From contig NZ_HF571038.1 in assembly GCF_001046875.1 (NCBI RefSeq), positions 693,609 through 755,438 on the forward strand: a DNA stretch of 61,830 bases, given 5' to 3'. The notes beneath the pieces were generated by a model. That model saw nothing but the letters and a program-made list of their open reading frames with translations, ran no database searches and was not told the origin of the DNA. The position numbers and the translations under genes are program-made. This stretch comes from Nostocoides jenkinsii Ben 74 (lineage in GTDB: Bacteria > Actinomycetota > Actinomycetes > Actinomycetales > Dermatophilaceae). This document shows positions 17,579 to 27,605 of the stretch, piece by piece; positions within the stretch are counted from its first letter, which is position 1; each line of letters starts with the position of its first letter.

Positions 17579-18985
17579 TCAGTCTCTCAACCCGAGATCG
17601 GTGGCCAACGCCCGGGCCGCCTCGCGGCCGGAGGCGATGACGGCCGGGATTCCCACCCCGGTGTATGCCGCGCCGGCCACCTCGAGCCGTGGCAGCGCCG
17701 ACATGGCGGCCCGGATCCGGGCGACGCGGGTGAGGTGACCGACGGCATACTGCGGCAGTCCCCCACCCCACCGCTGAACATGGATGTCGAGCGGTGCCGG
17801 GAAGCTCAGCCCGGTGACCTGACCCAGTTCGCGCAGCGCGAGATCGGCCAAGTCGTCGTCGTGCTGCTGCAAGTCGGCCTCGTCTCCATGCCGGCCGAGG
17901 GACACGCGGACGTAGCGCACCGTTCGTGCGGCGTCGGCCAGCCAGCCCCACTTCTGGCTGCTGAAGGTGGCGGCCTTGATAGCGAGGCCTTCGATGGGCG
18001 GGACGAGGAAGCCCGAGCCGGACAGTTCCGGCGTCCCGGTTGTCGGGAAGGCGAAGGTCACCAGCGCCACCGAGGCCGTCTCGATCTCACTTAAGGCCTC
18101 GCCAGCGGACGGAGCCAACGGGCCGAGCAGCCGTCGGGTCGCCGCGGCCGGCGTGGCGAGGATGACGCCATCGCACTCGGTCACCCGGGCATCCGGAACC
18201 GGTCCGGACGTCACGTGCCACGCCGAGCCGGTGGACTCCACCGCGCGGACCATCTGGTGAGAGCGAACGGCTCCGCCTGCGTCCCGGATGGCCTGCTCGA
18301 CCAAACCAGGCAGGTGACCCACTCCTCCCCGGATCCCGACAAACGGACTCGCTCCAGTGCCACTCAGGACGGCTTGTCGGTGCTCGGCAACGAGGTCGAG
18401 CAGAGGCCGGGCACGGGAGGCCGCGGCATACACCGTCGGCATGGTCGCGGCGAGCGAGAGGGAGGCGGCATGCCCGGCATACACCCCGCCGAGGAGCGGC
18501 TCGACCAGCCGGTCGACCACGGCGGGGCCGAGCGCGGCGCCGACGAAGTCGCCGACGCTGACATCGGAGTCGAGGCGCGGGTGGGGCCACTCGTCCCGCG
18601 CCCGCGCCTCCTCGGCCTCATCCAGGATGCCGCGGGCATCTGCGGCATCGCCGGGGATGCCCATGAGGGTGCCGCGCGGCAGCGGATGGAGGCGGCCACG
18701 GGAGAGGACCGACGCCGATGACGTGGCGGGCGTGACCAAGAGGTCGGCGGCACCGATTTCGGTGATCAGGTCCACGGCCTCCGGCCGCGTCGCCAACATG
18801 GACTCCGCCCCCACGTCGACCAACCGACCACCGATGACTTCCCGGCGCAGCTTCCCGCCGACCCGGTCCGCGCCGTCGAGAACGGTGACGTCGACGTCGC
18901 CTCGCCACCGCGAGACGAGTTCCCAGGCCGCACTCAGCCCGGCGATGCCACCACCGACGATAACGATTCGACGCACATACCCCAC
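17579..18985 (-). CDS. cgoX: coproporphyrinogen III oxidase, FAD-dependent (HemY/HemG/CgoX type)
   Basis: 468 residues. An N-terminal FAD dinucleotide fold ([18 protein letters not shown]) is followed by [24 protein letters not shown]. The C-terminal FAD segment is [20 protein letters not shown]. It oxidises coproporphyrinogen III to coproporphyrin III, the step before ferrochelatase and HemQ in Gram-positive bacteria. It sits directly upstream of hemQ. Confidence 0.94.
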   Translation of the reverse strand: MGYVRRIVIVGGGIAGLSAAWELVSRWRGDVDVTVLDGADRVGGKLRREVIGGRLVDVGAESMLATRPEAVDLITEIGAADLLVTPATSSASVLSRGRLHPLPRGTLMGIPGDAADARGILDEAEEARARDEWPHPRLDSDVSVGDFVGAALGPAVVDRLVEPLLGGVYAGHAASLSLAATMPTVYAAASRARPLLDLVAEHRQAVLSGTGASPFVGIRGGVGHLPGLVEQAIRDAGGAVRSHQMVRAVESTGSAWHVTSGPVPDARVTECDGVILATPAAATRRLLGPLAPSAGEALSEIETASVALVTFAFPTTGTPELSGSGFLVPPIEGLAIKAATFSSQKWGWLADAARTVRYVRVSLGRHGDEADLQQHDDDLADLALRELGQVTGLSFPAPLDIHVQRWGGGLPQYAVGHLTRVARIRAAMSALPRLEVAGAAYTGVGIPAVIASGREAARALATDLGLRD

Positions 18986-19076
18986 GATTGCACGCGAAGC
19001 TGGAACCGCCGACCCCCGGCCTGACGTCGACTCTCCATCACCGCCGCCATCGCACCGCGACTAGGGAGCCTCCGCC

Positions 19077-20126
19077 ATGACCCGATCAGCATCGTCCACC
19101 CGTCCCCGCCTTGCCGGAGCCGCCGCGATCCTGGCCGCCGTCGCCCTCGTTGGTGGCTGCAGCGGCAGCGGAGACCAGAGTGCATCGGTTGGTGGAGCCG
19201 CTGCGTCATCGCCGAATACGGCATACGCCCAAGACAACGCGACCCGGTCGGCCGTCGGTTCGGCAGTGGGCAAGGACGGTGACACAAAGACGGAGAGTGG
19301 CGTCGACGTCGCCGATCAGAAACTCGTGCGCACCGCCACGTTGTCGCTGAAGGTCAAGGACATCGGCGAGGCGACCGCCAAGGTGCGCGCCATCAATCTC
19401 GCGGCCCAAGGGTTCGTCCTGTCGGAGAACATCGGCAGCTACCCGGCGAGCAGTACCTCCGACAGCCCCTCGAAGGTAGGAGTCAACCCGAGCACCTACG
19501 CCGTGCTGGTGATCTCGGTCCCGGTCGATGCCCTCGATCCGACGCTCGACAAGCTCCAGGCGATCGGGACCGTCCTCGACCGGCATTCCGAAACCGAGAA
19601 CGTCACTGAGGAGTATGTCGATGTGCAGGCGCGCGTCACCTCGATGAAGAAGTCCGTCGCGCGCATCCAGGACCTCATCGACAAGACGTCCAATATCGAC
19701 CAGTTGGTGAGGCTTGAGGACGAACTCTCGACCCGGCAGGCCAATTTGGAGGCGATTCAGGCGCGGCTGGCGAGCCTGGAGCGGCAGACGGCCCGCTCGC
19801 CGATCACCATCAATGTGACCACCGACCCCACGCTGGTCGAGGTCGAAGAGACGCCCGCCAGCGGATTCCTCGGCGGCCTGAAGAAGGGATGGAAGGCCTT
19901 CGTCGCCTCCATGGTCGCGCTGCTGACCGTGCTCGGGGCCGTCCTGCCGTTCCTGATCCTGCTCGGCATCGTGGCGCTGCCGTTCGCCTGGGTGTGGCGG
20001 CGCCGGCGTGCGGCCGCCAAGCCCAGCCGGGTGTATGCGGCGTCCTCACCGCAGCCGGGTACGTCGCCGAGGAAGACGTCGCCCGAGGCGACCGAGTCGG
20101 CCGAATCGGCTACGCGCGGTTCGTGA
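19077..20126 (+). CDS. DUF4349 membrane lipoprotein
   Basis: 349 residues. A lipoprotein signal ([18 protein letters not shown]) leads to a linker and the DUF4349 domain ([23 protein letters not shown]..., [20 protein letters not shown], a coiled coil in [34 protein letters not shown]). A transmembrane helix ([28 protein letters not shown]) and a basic cytoplasmic tail close it. Function unknown; it lies within the heme genes on the opposite strand. Its last 17 nt overlap the end of hemE. Confidence 0.9.
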   Translation: MTRSASSTRPRLAGAAAILAAVALVGGCSGSGDQSASVGGAAASSPNTAYAQDNATRSAVGSAVGKDGDTKTESGVDVADQKLVRTATLSLKVKDIGEATAKVRAINLAAQGFVLSENIGSYPASSTSDSPSKVGVNPSTYAVLVISVPVDALDPTLDKLQAIGTVLDRHSETENVTEEYVDVQARVTSMKKSVARIQDLIDKTSNIDQLVRLEDELSTRQANLEAIQARLASLERQTARSPITINVTTDPTLVEVEETPASGFLGGLKKGWKAFVASMVALLTVLGAVLPFLILLGIVALPFAWVWRRRRAAAKPSRVYAASSPQPGTSPRKTSPEATESAESATRGS

Positions 20127-21225
20127 GTTCGTGCACGAGGGCGACCAGGCGGGTCAAGACCGTCGGGTCGGTCTCGGGCAGCACGCCGTGGCCGAGGTTG
20201 AAGACGTGGCCCGGAGCCGCCTCGCCCTCGTGGAGGATCCGCCGGGTTTGGGCTTCGAGCACCTCCCACGGGGCGAAGAGGAGGGCCGGGTCGAGATTGC
20301 CCTGCACGGCATACGAGCCGCCGACGCGACCGATCGCCTCGCCAAGGTTCACGCGGTAGTCGACGCCGATGACATCGGCGCCGGCGGTCGCCATCGATTC
20401 GAGCAACTCCCCGGTGCCGACGCCGAAGTGGATGCGCGGCACGCCGAGGCGGCCGATCTCGGTGAGGACGCGCGCGCTATGGGGGCGCACGTGCTGATCG
20501 TAATCCGCGCGGGACAGCGCGCCGGCCCAGGAGTCGAACAGTTGCACGGCGCTGGCCCCGGCCTCGACCTGGACGGTGAGGAAGGCCCCGGAGATCGTCG
20601 CCAGCCGCTCGCACAGGTCATGCCAGAGCTGCGGGTCGCCGTGCATCAGCGCCTTGGTCTTGACGTGATTGCGGCTTGGGCCGCCCTCGACCAGATAGCT
20701 GGCCAGCGTGAACGGGGCGCCGGCGAAGCCGATCAAGGGGGTCTCGCCCAGTTCGGCGACCAGGAGTCGCACCGACTCAGTGATGTCCGGAACCAGGTCG
20801 GGGGTCAGCGGCGGGAGCCGGTCGAGGTCGGCGCGTGTGCGAATGGGCTCGGCGACGACGGGACCCACCCCGGGGACGATGTCGATGCCGAGCCCGACCG
20901 CCGCGACGGGAACGACGATGTCGGAGAAGAAGATTGCGGCGTCGACGCCGTGCCGGCGGACCGGTTGCAGCGTGATCTCGGTGACCAGGTCTGGCCGGCG
21001 GCAGCTCTCCAGCATGGCGACGCCTTCCCGCAGCGCGCGGTATTCCGGCAACGAGCGTCCGGCCTGGCGCATGAACCACACGGGCGTATGCCGCGTCGCC
21101 TCCCCCCGCGCGGCGCGCAGTAGCGGGGCGTCGGCGAGCCGATCGCGAGCTGGGGTGCCGGGCGCGGTCACGTCAGGTGTAGTCAAGTCAGGGGCGGTCG
21201 CGTCGAGCGTGGGTCCGGAAGTCAC
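20110..21225 (-). CDS. hemE: uroporphyrinogen decarboxylase
   Basis: 371 residues from GTG 21225. The hallmark [17 protein letters not shown] is present near residue 40, with [38 protein letters not shown] and the C-terminal [16 protein letters not shown] / [15 protein letters not shown]. It decarboxylates uroporphyrinogen III to coproporphyrinogen III. The first 25 or so residues are a Thr/Pro/Asp-rich extension not needed for the fold. EamA is 62 nt upstream on the same strand. Confidence 0.97.
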   Translation of the reverse strand: MTSGPTLDATAPDLTTPDVTAPGTPARDRLADAPLLRAARGEATRHTPVWFMRQAGRSLPEYRALREGVAMLESCRRPDLVTEITLQPVRRHGVDAAIFFSDIVVPVAAVGLGIDIVPGVGPVVAEPIRTRADLDRLPPLTPDLVPDITESVRLLVAELGETPLIGFAGAPFTLASYLVEGGPSRNHVKTKALMHGDPQLWHDLCERLATISGAFLTVQVEAGASAVQLFDSWAGALSRADYDQHVRPHSARVLTEIGRLGVPRIHFGVGTGELLESMATAGADVIGVDYRVNLGEAIGRVGGSYAVQGNLDPALLFAPWEVLEAQTRRILHEGEAAPGHVFNLGHGVLPETDPTVLTRLVALVHELTNRA

Positions 21226-21287
21226 GGCCCGAATCGTACGCCCGGGAGGGGTGGCACAAGGCCGGGACTGAGGCAGCTGGCGGGCGG

Positions 21288-22112
21288 CTAAGCCGCGGCG
21301 ATCAGGACCACGCCCAGCATCGTCACGACGACCCCCGCGGTCTGGATGGGGCGGAGGCGCTCGCGGAGCACGGCATACGCCCACAGCGCTGTGACCACGG
21401 GATAGAGGGAGCCGAGGACGGCGGCGACGCTGACATAGCCATGGGACGAGGCGTAGGCGAACAGTGCGTTGGCAGTCAGGTCGGCCAGGCCGATGAAGGC
21501 GAGGGCCGGAACGTCGCGGCGGGTCATCCCGCCGGCACGACGCAACACCAGCGCGACGATGGCGAAGAGCAGGACGGAGGTGAGCCGCATACCCCAAAGC
21601 GTGTGCATGATGGAGGAGCGGCCGCCACGGTCGAGGCTGTAGAGCGTGATCCCGAAACCGAGACCGGCGCAGCAGGCCAAGAGGACGGGGCGACGCGCGA
21701 GGCCCGCATCGAGTTCCGGGCCGGAGGCGAGCAGGACGCCGGTGGCGGCGAGCGCCATACCCCCCCAGGTGACGCCCGAGGGTTCTTCACCGCCGAGGAC
21801 CCCGAGGAGGACGGGGACGACGACGCCGAGGGAGGCGATCGGGGCGACCACGCCCATCGTGCCGGTGCTGAGGGCGGCATAGAAGCAGACGAGGGCGCAG
21901 GCCCCGCTGAACCCCGACAGCAGGGCCCAGACAGGCCAGGATCCGTCGGGCAACTCCCCCGAGGCGACGACGAGGCTCGTCATCACCACCAGGCTCAGTG
22001 CCTGCGACCAGCCGACGACGGCGGCCGCGGGGCGGCGCTTCGCCACCAGGCCCGCGGCGAAATCCGATGTCCCCCAAACGAGTGAGGACAACAGGGCGAG
22101 CAACGCGGTCAC
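21288..22112 (-). CDS. EamA/DMT family transporter
   Basis: 274 residues with ten predicted membrane helices in two EamA repeats, beginning [23 protein letters not shown] and ending [30 protein letters not shown]. This superfamily exports metabolites or amino acids; the substrate cannot be assigned. It may be co-transcribed with hemE, but the 62-nt gap leaves room for a separate promoter. Confidence 0.9.
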   Translation of the reverse strand: MTALLALLSSLVWGTSDFAAGLVAKRRPAAAVVGWSQALSLVVMTSLVVASGELPDGSWPVWALLSGFSGACALVCFYAALSTGTMGVVAPIASLGVVVPVLLGVLGGEEPSGVTWGGMALAATGVLLASGPELDAGLARRPVLLACCAGLGFGITLYSLDRGGRSSIMHTLWGMRLTSVLLFAIVALVLRRAGGMTRRDVPALAFIGLADLTANALFAYASSHGYVSVAAVLGSLYPVVTALWAYAVLRERLRPIQTAGVVVTMLGVVLIAAA

Positions 22113-22201
22113 CGGGCGAGGTTATCGGTGGCCGGCGACACGCTGCCGCTCGTTTCATCAATACCGGCGCTGGGCCGAAGACACGCCCTAACCTGCAAGA
22201 T

Positions 22202-22786
22202 GTGGCGAGCCGCTCCCTTCCTTCCGCGGCGCCGGCGGCCTTCGCCGCGGCGCTGGCGTCCTTGCGTGCCGCCCGGATTCGTCCCGAGTTGCGGTTGACC
22301 GAGGTGCCACCCCCGGCCCGGATCGCCCCGCACGCTGTGGCCCTCACGGCCGAGGTGATCGGTGGCTCTGACGACGACGATGACCTGGCGTCTGGCCGGT
22401 TCGTGCTGCTTCACGACCCTGCGTGCCCGGAGCCGTGGGGCGGGCCCTGGCGCATCGTGACCTTCGCGCGCGCGGAATTGGAGCCCGAGATGGGCATCGA
22501 TCCGTTCCTCAGCGAGGTCGGTTGGTCGTGGCTGGTCGAGTCGTTGGAGTCGTATGCCGTGGAGTTCACGGCGGAGGCCGGCACCGTCACGACCGTGGTC
22601 TCGGAGAGCTTCGGCGGCCTGCGCGAGCGCGCCCGGGTGGTGGAGTTAGAGGTCCGGGCATCCTGGACGCCGACGGACGATGACCCGGCCGCCCACCTTG
22701 AGGCCTGGAGTGACTTGTTGTGCACCATCGCGGGACTCCCGCCGCTGCCGGAGGGAGTCGTCGCCCTTCCGGGAAGGCGCCGGTGA
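22202..22786 (+). CDS. DUF3000 family protein
   Basis: 194 residues from GTG 22202. It matches the actinobacterial DUF3000 pattern: RPELRLTEVPPPARIAPHAVAL, GRFVLLHDPACPEPWGGPWRIV, VGWSWLVESLE, the SGTVT-like GTVTTVVSESFGG, and RASWTP...HLEAWSDLLCTIAGLPPLPEGV at the end. Function unknown. It ends 4 nt before the RNase D start, a pairing I recall as conserved in actinobacteria. Confidence 0.93.
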   Translation: MASRSLPSAAPAAFAAALASLRAARIRPELRLTEVPPPARIAPHAVALTAEVIGGSDDDDDLASGRFVLLHDPACPEPWGGPWRIVTFARAELEPEMGIDPFLSEVGWSWLVESLESYAVEFTAEAGTVTTVVSESFGGLRERARVVELEVRASWTPTDDDPAAHLEAWSDLLCTIAGLPPLPEGVVALPGRRR

Positions 22787-22790
22787 CCAG

Positions 22791-24008
22791 ATGACCCAAC
22801 CTCCGATTTCGGCGACGCTCCCGCCCGCGGACTCCGTGCGGCCGCTGGCCGAGCCCGCGGACGGTGTGCCCGCGATCGTGGCCTCCGAACGGGCTCTCGA
22901 TGAGACGGCTGCCGCGATCGCGGCGGGATCGGGCTCGGTGGCCATCGACGCCGAGCGCGCGTCCGGCTATCGCTATGGCCAGCGGGCCTATCTCGTGCAG
23001 GTGCGGCGCGAGGGGTCGGGCACGGCGCTGATCGACCCGATGGCCGTCCCCGACTTGGCTCCGCTCAACACCGCCATCAACGGCGCTGAGTGGATCCTCC
23101 ACGCGGCCACCCAGGATCTCGCCTGCCTGGCAGAGGTCGGGTTGCGTCCGAAGCAACTGTTCGACACGGAGTTGGCTGCCCGACTTCTCGGTATGCCGCG
23201 CGTCGGCCTCGCCGCCGTCGTCGAGCACTATCTCGGGCTGACCCTCGCCAAGGAGCACTCGGCCGTCGACTGGTCGACCAGGCCCCTGCCGACGGACTGG
23301 TTGAAGTACGCGGCCCTCGACGTCGAAGTCCTCGGGGAAGTGCGCAACCTCATGGGCGTCGACCTCGCTCGATCCGGGAAGGCGGAGTGGGCCCGGCAGG
23401 AGTTCGCCGCGCTGATCACGTGGGCACCGGCCGTCAAGGTCGACCCGTGGCGCCGGACCTCGGGGCTACACAAGGTCCGCGGCGCCCGCGGGCTGGCCTA
23501 CGTCCGTGAACTGTGGTTCGAGCGCGACCGGATGGCGGCCGAGCGCGACACCGCACCCGGGCGGGTGACCCCCGACGCGGTGCTGCTGGAAATTGCGCAC
23601 CACGCGGTCGCCTCCCCCGGCACCCTTCCCGACGGGCCGCGCTCGATCGCGCGTGCCCGGCACAATTGGCTGGCCGCCCTGAACCGCGCCGATGCACTGC
23701 CCGAAAGCGAGTTGCCCCCGCCGTCCTTGCCCAACGACGGGCCCCCGCCCGCGCGCGCGTGGGCGGACAAGAATCCGGTCGCGGCCCGCCGGCTCGCCCA
23801 AGCCCGGGCGCTGCTGACAACGTTCGGGGAGGAGCACGACATACCGATCGAGAATGTCTGCTCCCCCGAACCGCTGCGGCGGGTCGTGTGGTCACCCCCG
23901 GACGATGCCCCCGAGGCCGGTGCGTTCGATGCCGCGCTCGCCGCCCAGGGCGTGCGTGCCTGGCAGCGAGAGATTGTGGTACCGATCTTGCAGCAGTCGT
24001 GGACGTGA
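22791..24008 (+). CDS. rnd: ribonuclease D
   Basis: 405 residues from ATG 22791. DEDD-type 3'-5' exonuclease motifs: SVAIDAERASGYRY (Exo I Asp/Glu), HAATQDLACL (Exo II) and WLKYAALDVEVL (Exo III). An HRDC-like helical region follows (residues about 215-300), and an actinobacterial C-terminal domain completes it. It trims stable RNA 3' ends. It is translationally close-coupled with the DUF3000 gene. Confidence 0.95.
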   Translation: MTQPPISATLPPADSVRPLAEPADGVPAIVASERALDETAAAIAAGSGSVAIDAERASGYRYGQRAYLVQVRREGSGTALIDPMAVPDLAPLNTAINGAEWILHAATQDLACLAEVGLRPKQLFDTELAARLLGMPRVGLAAVVEHYLGLTLAKEHSAVDWSTRPLPTDWLKYAALDVEVLGEVRNLMGVDLARSGKAEWARQEFAALITWAPAVKVDPWRRTSGLHKVRGARGLAYVRELWFERDRMAAERDTAPGRVTPDAVLLEIAHHAVASPGTLPDGPRSIARARHNWLAALNRADALPESELPPPSLPNDGPPPARAWADKNPVAARRLAQARALLTTFGEEHDIPIENVCSPEPLRRVVWSPPDDAPEAGAFDAALAAQGVRAWQREIVVPILQQSWT

Positions 24009-24035
24009 GCGTCGTCACCGTGGCACCAGGCCCGC

Positions 24036-24053
24036 ACTAAGCGATCGCTTAGT
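24036..24053. promoter_or_regulatory. 18-bp perfect palindrome, probable TetR-type operator of fadAB
   Basis: ACTAAGCGATCGCTTAGT is perfectly self-complementary and lies about 65 nt upstream of the thiolase GTG. TAGTAT at its right edge could be a -10, so a bound repressor would block transcription. The AAGCGnnCGCTT core resembles operators of TetR-family fatty-acid-degradation repressors (family knowledge); no regulator gene is adjacent. Confidence 0.6.
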
Positions 24054-24117
24054 ATCCTCGGGATGAACCCGGGGACGCCCCTGTGCGCCCGGACCAATCC
24101 CAACGAGGAGGAGCGCT

Positions 24118-25329
24118 GTGGCGCGTCAACGTCGTGAGGTCGTCTTCGTCGACGGGGTTCGGACCCCGTTCGGCAAGGCCGGCGCCAATGGCATGTATGC
24201 CGAGACCCGCGCGGACGATTTGGTTGTCCGGTGCATTCGTGAGCTGTTGGCGCGCAACCCACAACTGCCGCCGGAGCGCGTCGAGGAGGTCGCCGTCGCG
24301 GCGACCACGCAGATCGGCGACCAGGGCCTGACGCTGGGACGCATCGCCGCGTTGCTCTCCGGGCTTCCCAAGACCACCCCGGGCTACTCGATCGACCGGA
24401 TGTGCGCGGGCGCGATGACGGCGGTGACGACGACCGCGGGCGCAATCTCGTTCGGCGCCATCGATATTGCGATCGCCGGCGGTGTCGAGCACATGGGCCG
24501 CCACCCCATGGGTGAGGGCGTCGACCCCAACCCGCGGATCGTCGCCGAGAAGCTCGTGGATCCCTCCGCGCTCGTCATGGGCAAGACCGCCGAGAACCTC
24601 CACGATCGCTTCCCGCAGCTGACCAAGGAGCGTTGCGATGCGTACGCCGTGGCGTCGCAGGACAAGCTCGCCGCGGCATACGCCGAGGGCAAGATCCAGC
24701 CCGACTTGGTGACGATGGCCACCCGAAGCGCCACCAAGGGCTACGGCCTCGCGACCGCCGACGAGCCACCCCGCCCCGGCACGACGATGGCGGATCTGGC
24801 CGCGCTGAAGACTCCCTTCCGGGCCCACGGTCGGGTCACCGCAGGCAATGCCGCCGGCCTCAATGACGGTGCCACCGCCTGCCTACTGGCCGAGGAAGAG
24901 ACCGCGAAGGAACTCGGCCTCCCGGTACGGATGCGGCTGGTGGAGTTCGCTTTCGTCGGCGTTGAACCGGAGGTCATGGGCATCGGTCCGGTCCCCGCGG
25001 CCGAGAAGGCGCTGGCCAAGGCAGGCCTCACCATCGACGACATCGGCCTGTTCGAGCTCAACGAGGCGTTCGCCGTCCAGGTGCTCGCCTTCCTCGACCA
25101 CTTCGGCATCGCCGACGACGATCCTCGCGTCAATCCGTATGGCGGTGCCATCGCCACCGGTCATCCCCTCGCCTCCTCCGGGGTGCGGCTGATGACGCAG
25201 CTGGCGCGGCAGTTCGAGGAGCACCCCCAGGTGCGCTATGGGATGACCGCCATGTGCATCGGCATCGGGATGGGCGGCGCCGTCATCTGGGAGAACGTCA
25301 ACCACCCCGACTACGGCAAGGAGGCCTGA
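24118..25329 (+). CDS. fadA: acetyl-CoA C-acyltransferase (thiolase)
   Basis: 403 residues. The GTG start is set by a strong GAGGAGG Shine-Dalgarno. Catalytic residues are all seen: Cys near residue 95 (DRMCAGAMTAV), His in GGAIATGHPLASSG and Cys in MCIGIGMGGA. It cleaves 3-ketoacyl-CoA with CoA, the last step of each beta-oxidation cycle. The FadB gene starts 3 nt after its stop, so the two form one operon. Confidence 0.96.
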   Translation: MARQRREVVFVDGVRTPFGKAGANGMYAETRADDLVVRCIRELLARNPQLPPERVEEVAVAATTQIGDQGLTLGRIAALLSGLPKTTPGYSIDRMCAGAMTAVTTTAGAISFGAIDIAIAGGVEHMGRHPMGEGVDPNPRIVAEKLVDPSALVMGKTAENLHDRFPQLTKERCDAYAVASQDKLAAAYAEGKIQPDLVTMATRSATKGYGLATADEPPRPGTTMADLAALKTPFRAHGRVTAGNAAGLNDGATACLLAEEETAKELGLPVRMRLVEFAFVGVEPEVMGIGPVPAAEKALAKAGLTIDDIGLFELNEAFAVQVLAFLDHFGIADDDPRVNPYGGAIATGHPLASSGVRLMTQLARQFEEHPQVRYGMTAMCIGIGMGGAVIWENVNHPDYGKEA

Positions 25330-25332
25330 GCC

Positions 25333-27423
25333 ATGAGCCAGACCACGACTGACAAGGCTGCCGCAGACTTCACGGGCGAGGTGGTGACCAAGGCGCTGGT
25401 GCAGGACGTCCGACTGCCGGGTGACGGTGGCGTGCTCGCCCTGATCACGCTCGACAACGGGTTCGATCACACCAAGCCCAACACCTTTGGGCCGGCGACG
25501 CTGGCCGGGCTCGCCGAGGTCGTGTCCACCCTGGAACAGCGGGCCGGTGCGGGCGAGATCGCGGCTGTTGCGATCACGGGCAAGCCGTTCATCTTCGCTG
25601 TCGGGGCCGACCTGACGGGCGTCCCGTTCATCACGCAACGCGCCCAGGCGCTGGAGATCGCCCAAGCCGGGCACGCGGTGTTCGCGCGGATCATGGATCT
25701 GCCGGTGCCGACGTTCGCCTTCGTCAACGGTGCAGCCATGGGCGGCGGCGTGGAGATCGCGCTCGCGTGCGACTACCGGACGATCTCTGCCGGAGTCCCT
25801 GCGCTGGCTCTCCCGGAGGCATTCCTCGGACTCGTGCCCGGGTGGGGTGGGTGCTTCCTCTTGCCTAACCTGATCGGCGCGCAGAAGGCACTGAAGGTGA
25901 TCATCGAGAACCCGATGAACACCAACAAGATGATGAAGGGACCCGAGGCGGTCAAGCTTGGGATCGCCGACACGATGTTCGCGCCGGCCGACTTCCTCGA
26001 GGCCTCGATCGCCTGGGCAGCCGGGGTTCTCGCCGGCACCGTGACCGTCGAGCGGGCGCCCGTTGATCGTGACGAAACCACCTGGAATACCGCCGTCGCG
26101 ATGGCCAAAGCCCTCGTCGATGTGAAGACGGGCGGGACTTCGCCCGCGCCATACCGCGCCTTGGAGCTGGTCTCCGCGGCGCGCACGGCCGAGCGCGCCG
26201 ACGCCTTTGCAGCCGAGGACGAGGCGCTGGCCGACCTCCTCATGGGAGACCCGCTGCGGGCCGGGCTCTACTCCTTCGACCTGGTGCAAAAGCGGGCGAA
26301 GCGACCGGCCGGAGCGCCGGACAAGGCGCTCGCGCGGCCGGTGACGAAGGTCGGGATCGTGGGCGCCGGGTTGATGGCGGCACAGTTGGCCCTGCTGTTC
26401 GCCAAGAGCCTGGAGGTCCCGGTCGTGATGACCGACCTGGACCAGGAGCGCGTCGACAAGGGCCTGGCCTATGTTGCCGCGCAACTGAGCGATCAGGTCG
26501 GCAAGGGCCGAATGGGTCAGGACACCGCCAACAAGATCGGTGCCCTGGTCACGGGCGCCACCGACAAGGCGGGCTTCGCGGACGCCGACTTCGTCATCGA
26601 AGCGGTGTTCGAGGAGATGAGCGTCAAGAAGCAGGTCTTCGCCGAAGTCGAGGCCGTCGTGAGCGCCGAGTGCGTGCTGGCGTCCAATACCTCCTCGCTG
26701 TCGATCAGTGAGATGGCCGCGGACCTGGTGCACCCGGAGCGGGTCGTCGGCTTCCACTTCTTCAACCCCGTTGCGGTGATGCCGCTGCTGGAGATCATCC
26801 CGGGCGAGCAGACCGACGATGCCGCCCTGGCCACGGCGTTCGCGGTCGGGAAGGCGCTGCGCAAGACCACAATCCGCGTGAAGGACAGCGCGAGCTTTAT
26901 CGTCAACCGCCTGCTCGGGCGATTCATGGGCGAATACAGCCGCATCGTCGACGAGGGCACCCCGGTGGCCACCGCCGACCGCGCGGTCGCGGGGATCGCA
27001 CCCATGCCGCCATACGTGCTGCTTGGCCTGGTGGGACCCGCGATCGCGCTGCACAACGCACAGACGCTGGTCAGGGCGTTCGGTGACCGCTTCTATATCT
27101 CGCCAACCATCGAGGCCCTGGTGGCGGCCAAGAAGCCGACCTTCGATGTGTCGATGCAGGTGCCGGCGGAGTCGCCCGTCGAGTTGAGCTCGCCGGAAGC
27201 TCGCGAGCGGATCCTGTCGGCGATTGCGGACGAGATCGGCATCATGCTGGCCGATGGCGTCGCGCAGGCGCCGATGGACATCGACCTGGCGATGATCACG
27301 GGCGCCGGATTCCAGTTCTGGAATGGCGGCATCTGCCCGCTCCTGGACCGGGAGGGCGTCTCCGAAAAGGTACTCGGCCGTCGCCTCCTCCCCGCCGGAG
27401 TGGCCAGCGTCCCCGCCGGCTAG
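25333..27423 (+). CDS. fadB: fatty-acid oxidation multifunctional enzyme (enoyl-CoA hydratase / 3-hydroxyacyl-CoA dehydrogenase)
   Basis: 696 residues. The hydratase domain (about 15-300) has FAVGADL and the oxyanion region GAAMGGGVEIALACDYR. The NAD-binding dehydrogenase domain begins at about 340 (VGIVGAGLMAAQLALL), with the conserved DFVIEAVFEEMSVKK and VGFHFFNPVAVMPLLEI, and a C-terminal 3HCDH repeat. It carries out hydration and oxidation of enoyl-CoA in beta-oxidation, paired with FadA upstream. Confidence 0.96.
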   Translation: MSQTTTDKAAADFTGEVVTKALVQDVRLPGDGGVLALITLDNGFDHTKPNTFGPATLAGLAEVVSTLEQRAGAGEIAAVAITGKPFIFAVGADLTGVPFITQRAQALEIAQAGHAVFARIMDLPVPTFAFVNGAAMGGGVEIALACDYRTISAGVPALALPEAFLGLVPGWGGCFLLPNLIGAQKALKVIIENPMNTNKMMKGPEAVKLGIADTMFAPADFLEASIAWAAGVLAGTVTVERAPVDRDETTWNTAVAMAKALVDVKTGGTSPAPYRALELVSAARTAERADAFAAEDEALADLLMGDPLRAGLYSFDLVQKRAKRPAGAPDKALARPVTKVGIVGAGLMAAQLALLFAKSLEVPVVMTDLDQERVDKGLAYVAAQLSDQVGKGRMGQDTANKIGALVTGATDKAGFADADFVIEAVFEEMSVKKQVFAEVEAVVSAECVLASNTSSLSISEMAADLVHPERVVGFHFFNPVAVMPLLEIIPGEQTDDAALATAFAVGKALRKTTIRVKDSASFIVNRLLGRFMGEYSRIVDEGTPVATADRAVAGIAPMPPYVLLGLVGPAIALHNAQTLVRAFGDRFYISPTIEALVAAKKPTFDVSMQVPAESPVELSSPEARERILSAIADEIGIMLADGVAQAPMDIDLAMITGAGFQFWNGGICPLLDREGVSEKVLGRRLLPAGVASVPAG

Positions 27424-27443
27424 GTCGCTCGCCCCCCCGGACC

Positions 27444-27519
27444 CGAACTTGAGCACGCCTTACGAACTTGAGCACGTCTTGGAAGACGTGCTCAAGTTCG
27501 TAAGGCGTGCTCAAGTTCG
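27444..27519. repeat. 37-bp perfect inverted repeat built of tandem sub-repeats
   Basis: Arms 27444-27480 and 27483-27519 are perfectly complementary with a 2-nt centre. Each arm holds two copies of CGAACTTGAGCACGYCTT in tandem. A further GCTCGCCCC (about 27428) and GGGGCGAGC (about 27525) pair outside, giving a structure of about 110 nt between fadB and the MurA-like gene. There is no terminal T-run. Confidence 0.9.
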
Positions 27520-27605
27520 ATGGGAGGGGCGAGCGTGCGGGGGCGGGGGCGCGACGCCACGATAGGCGAGGTCACGGCGCCAATCTCATATGTGAGGTAT
27601 GCTTG

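Noticed and set aside
24883-27456. A minus-strand open frame of about 850 codons
   Set aside because: It is antisense to fadA and fadB, both of which have full catalytic motifs.
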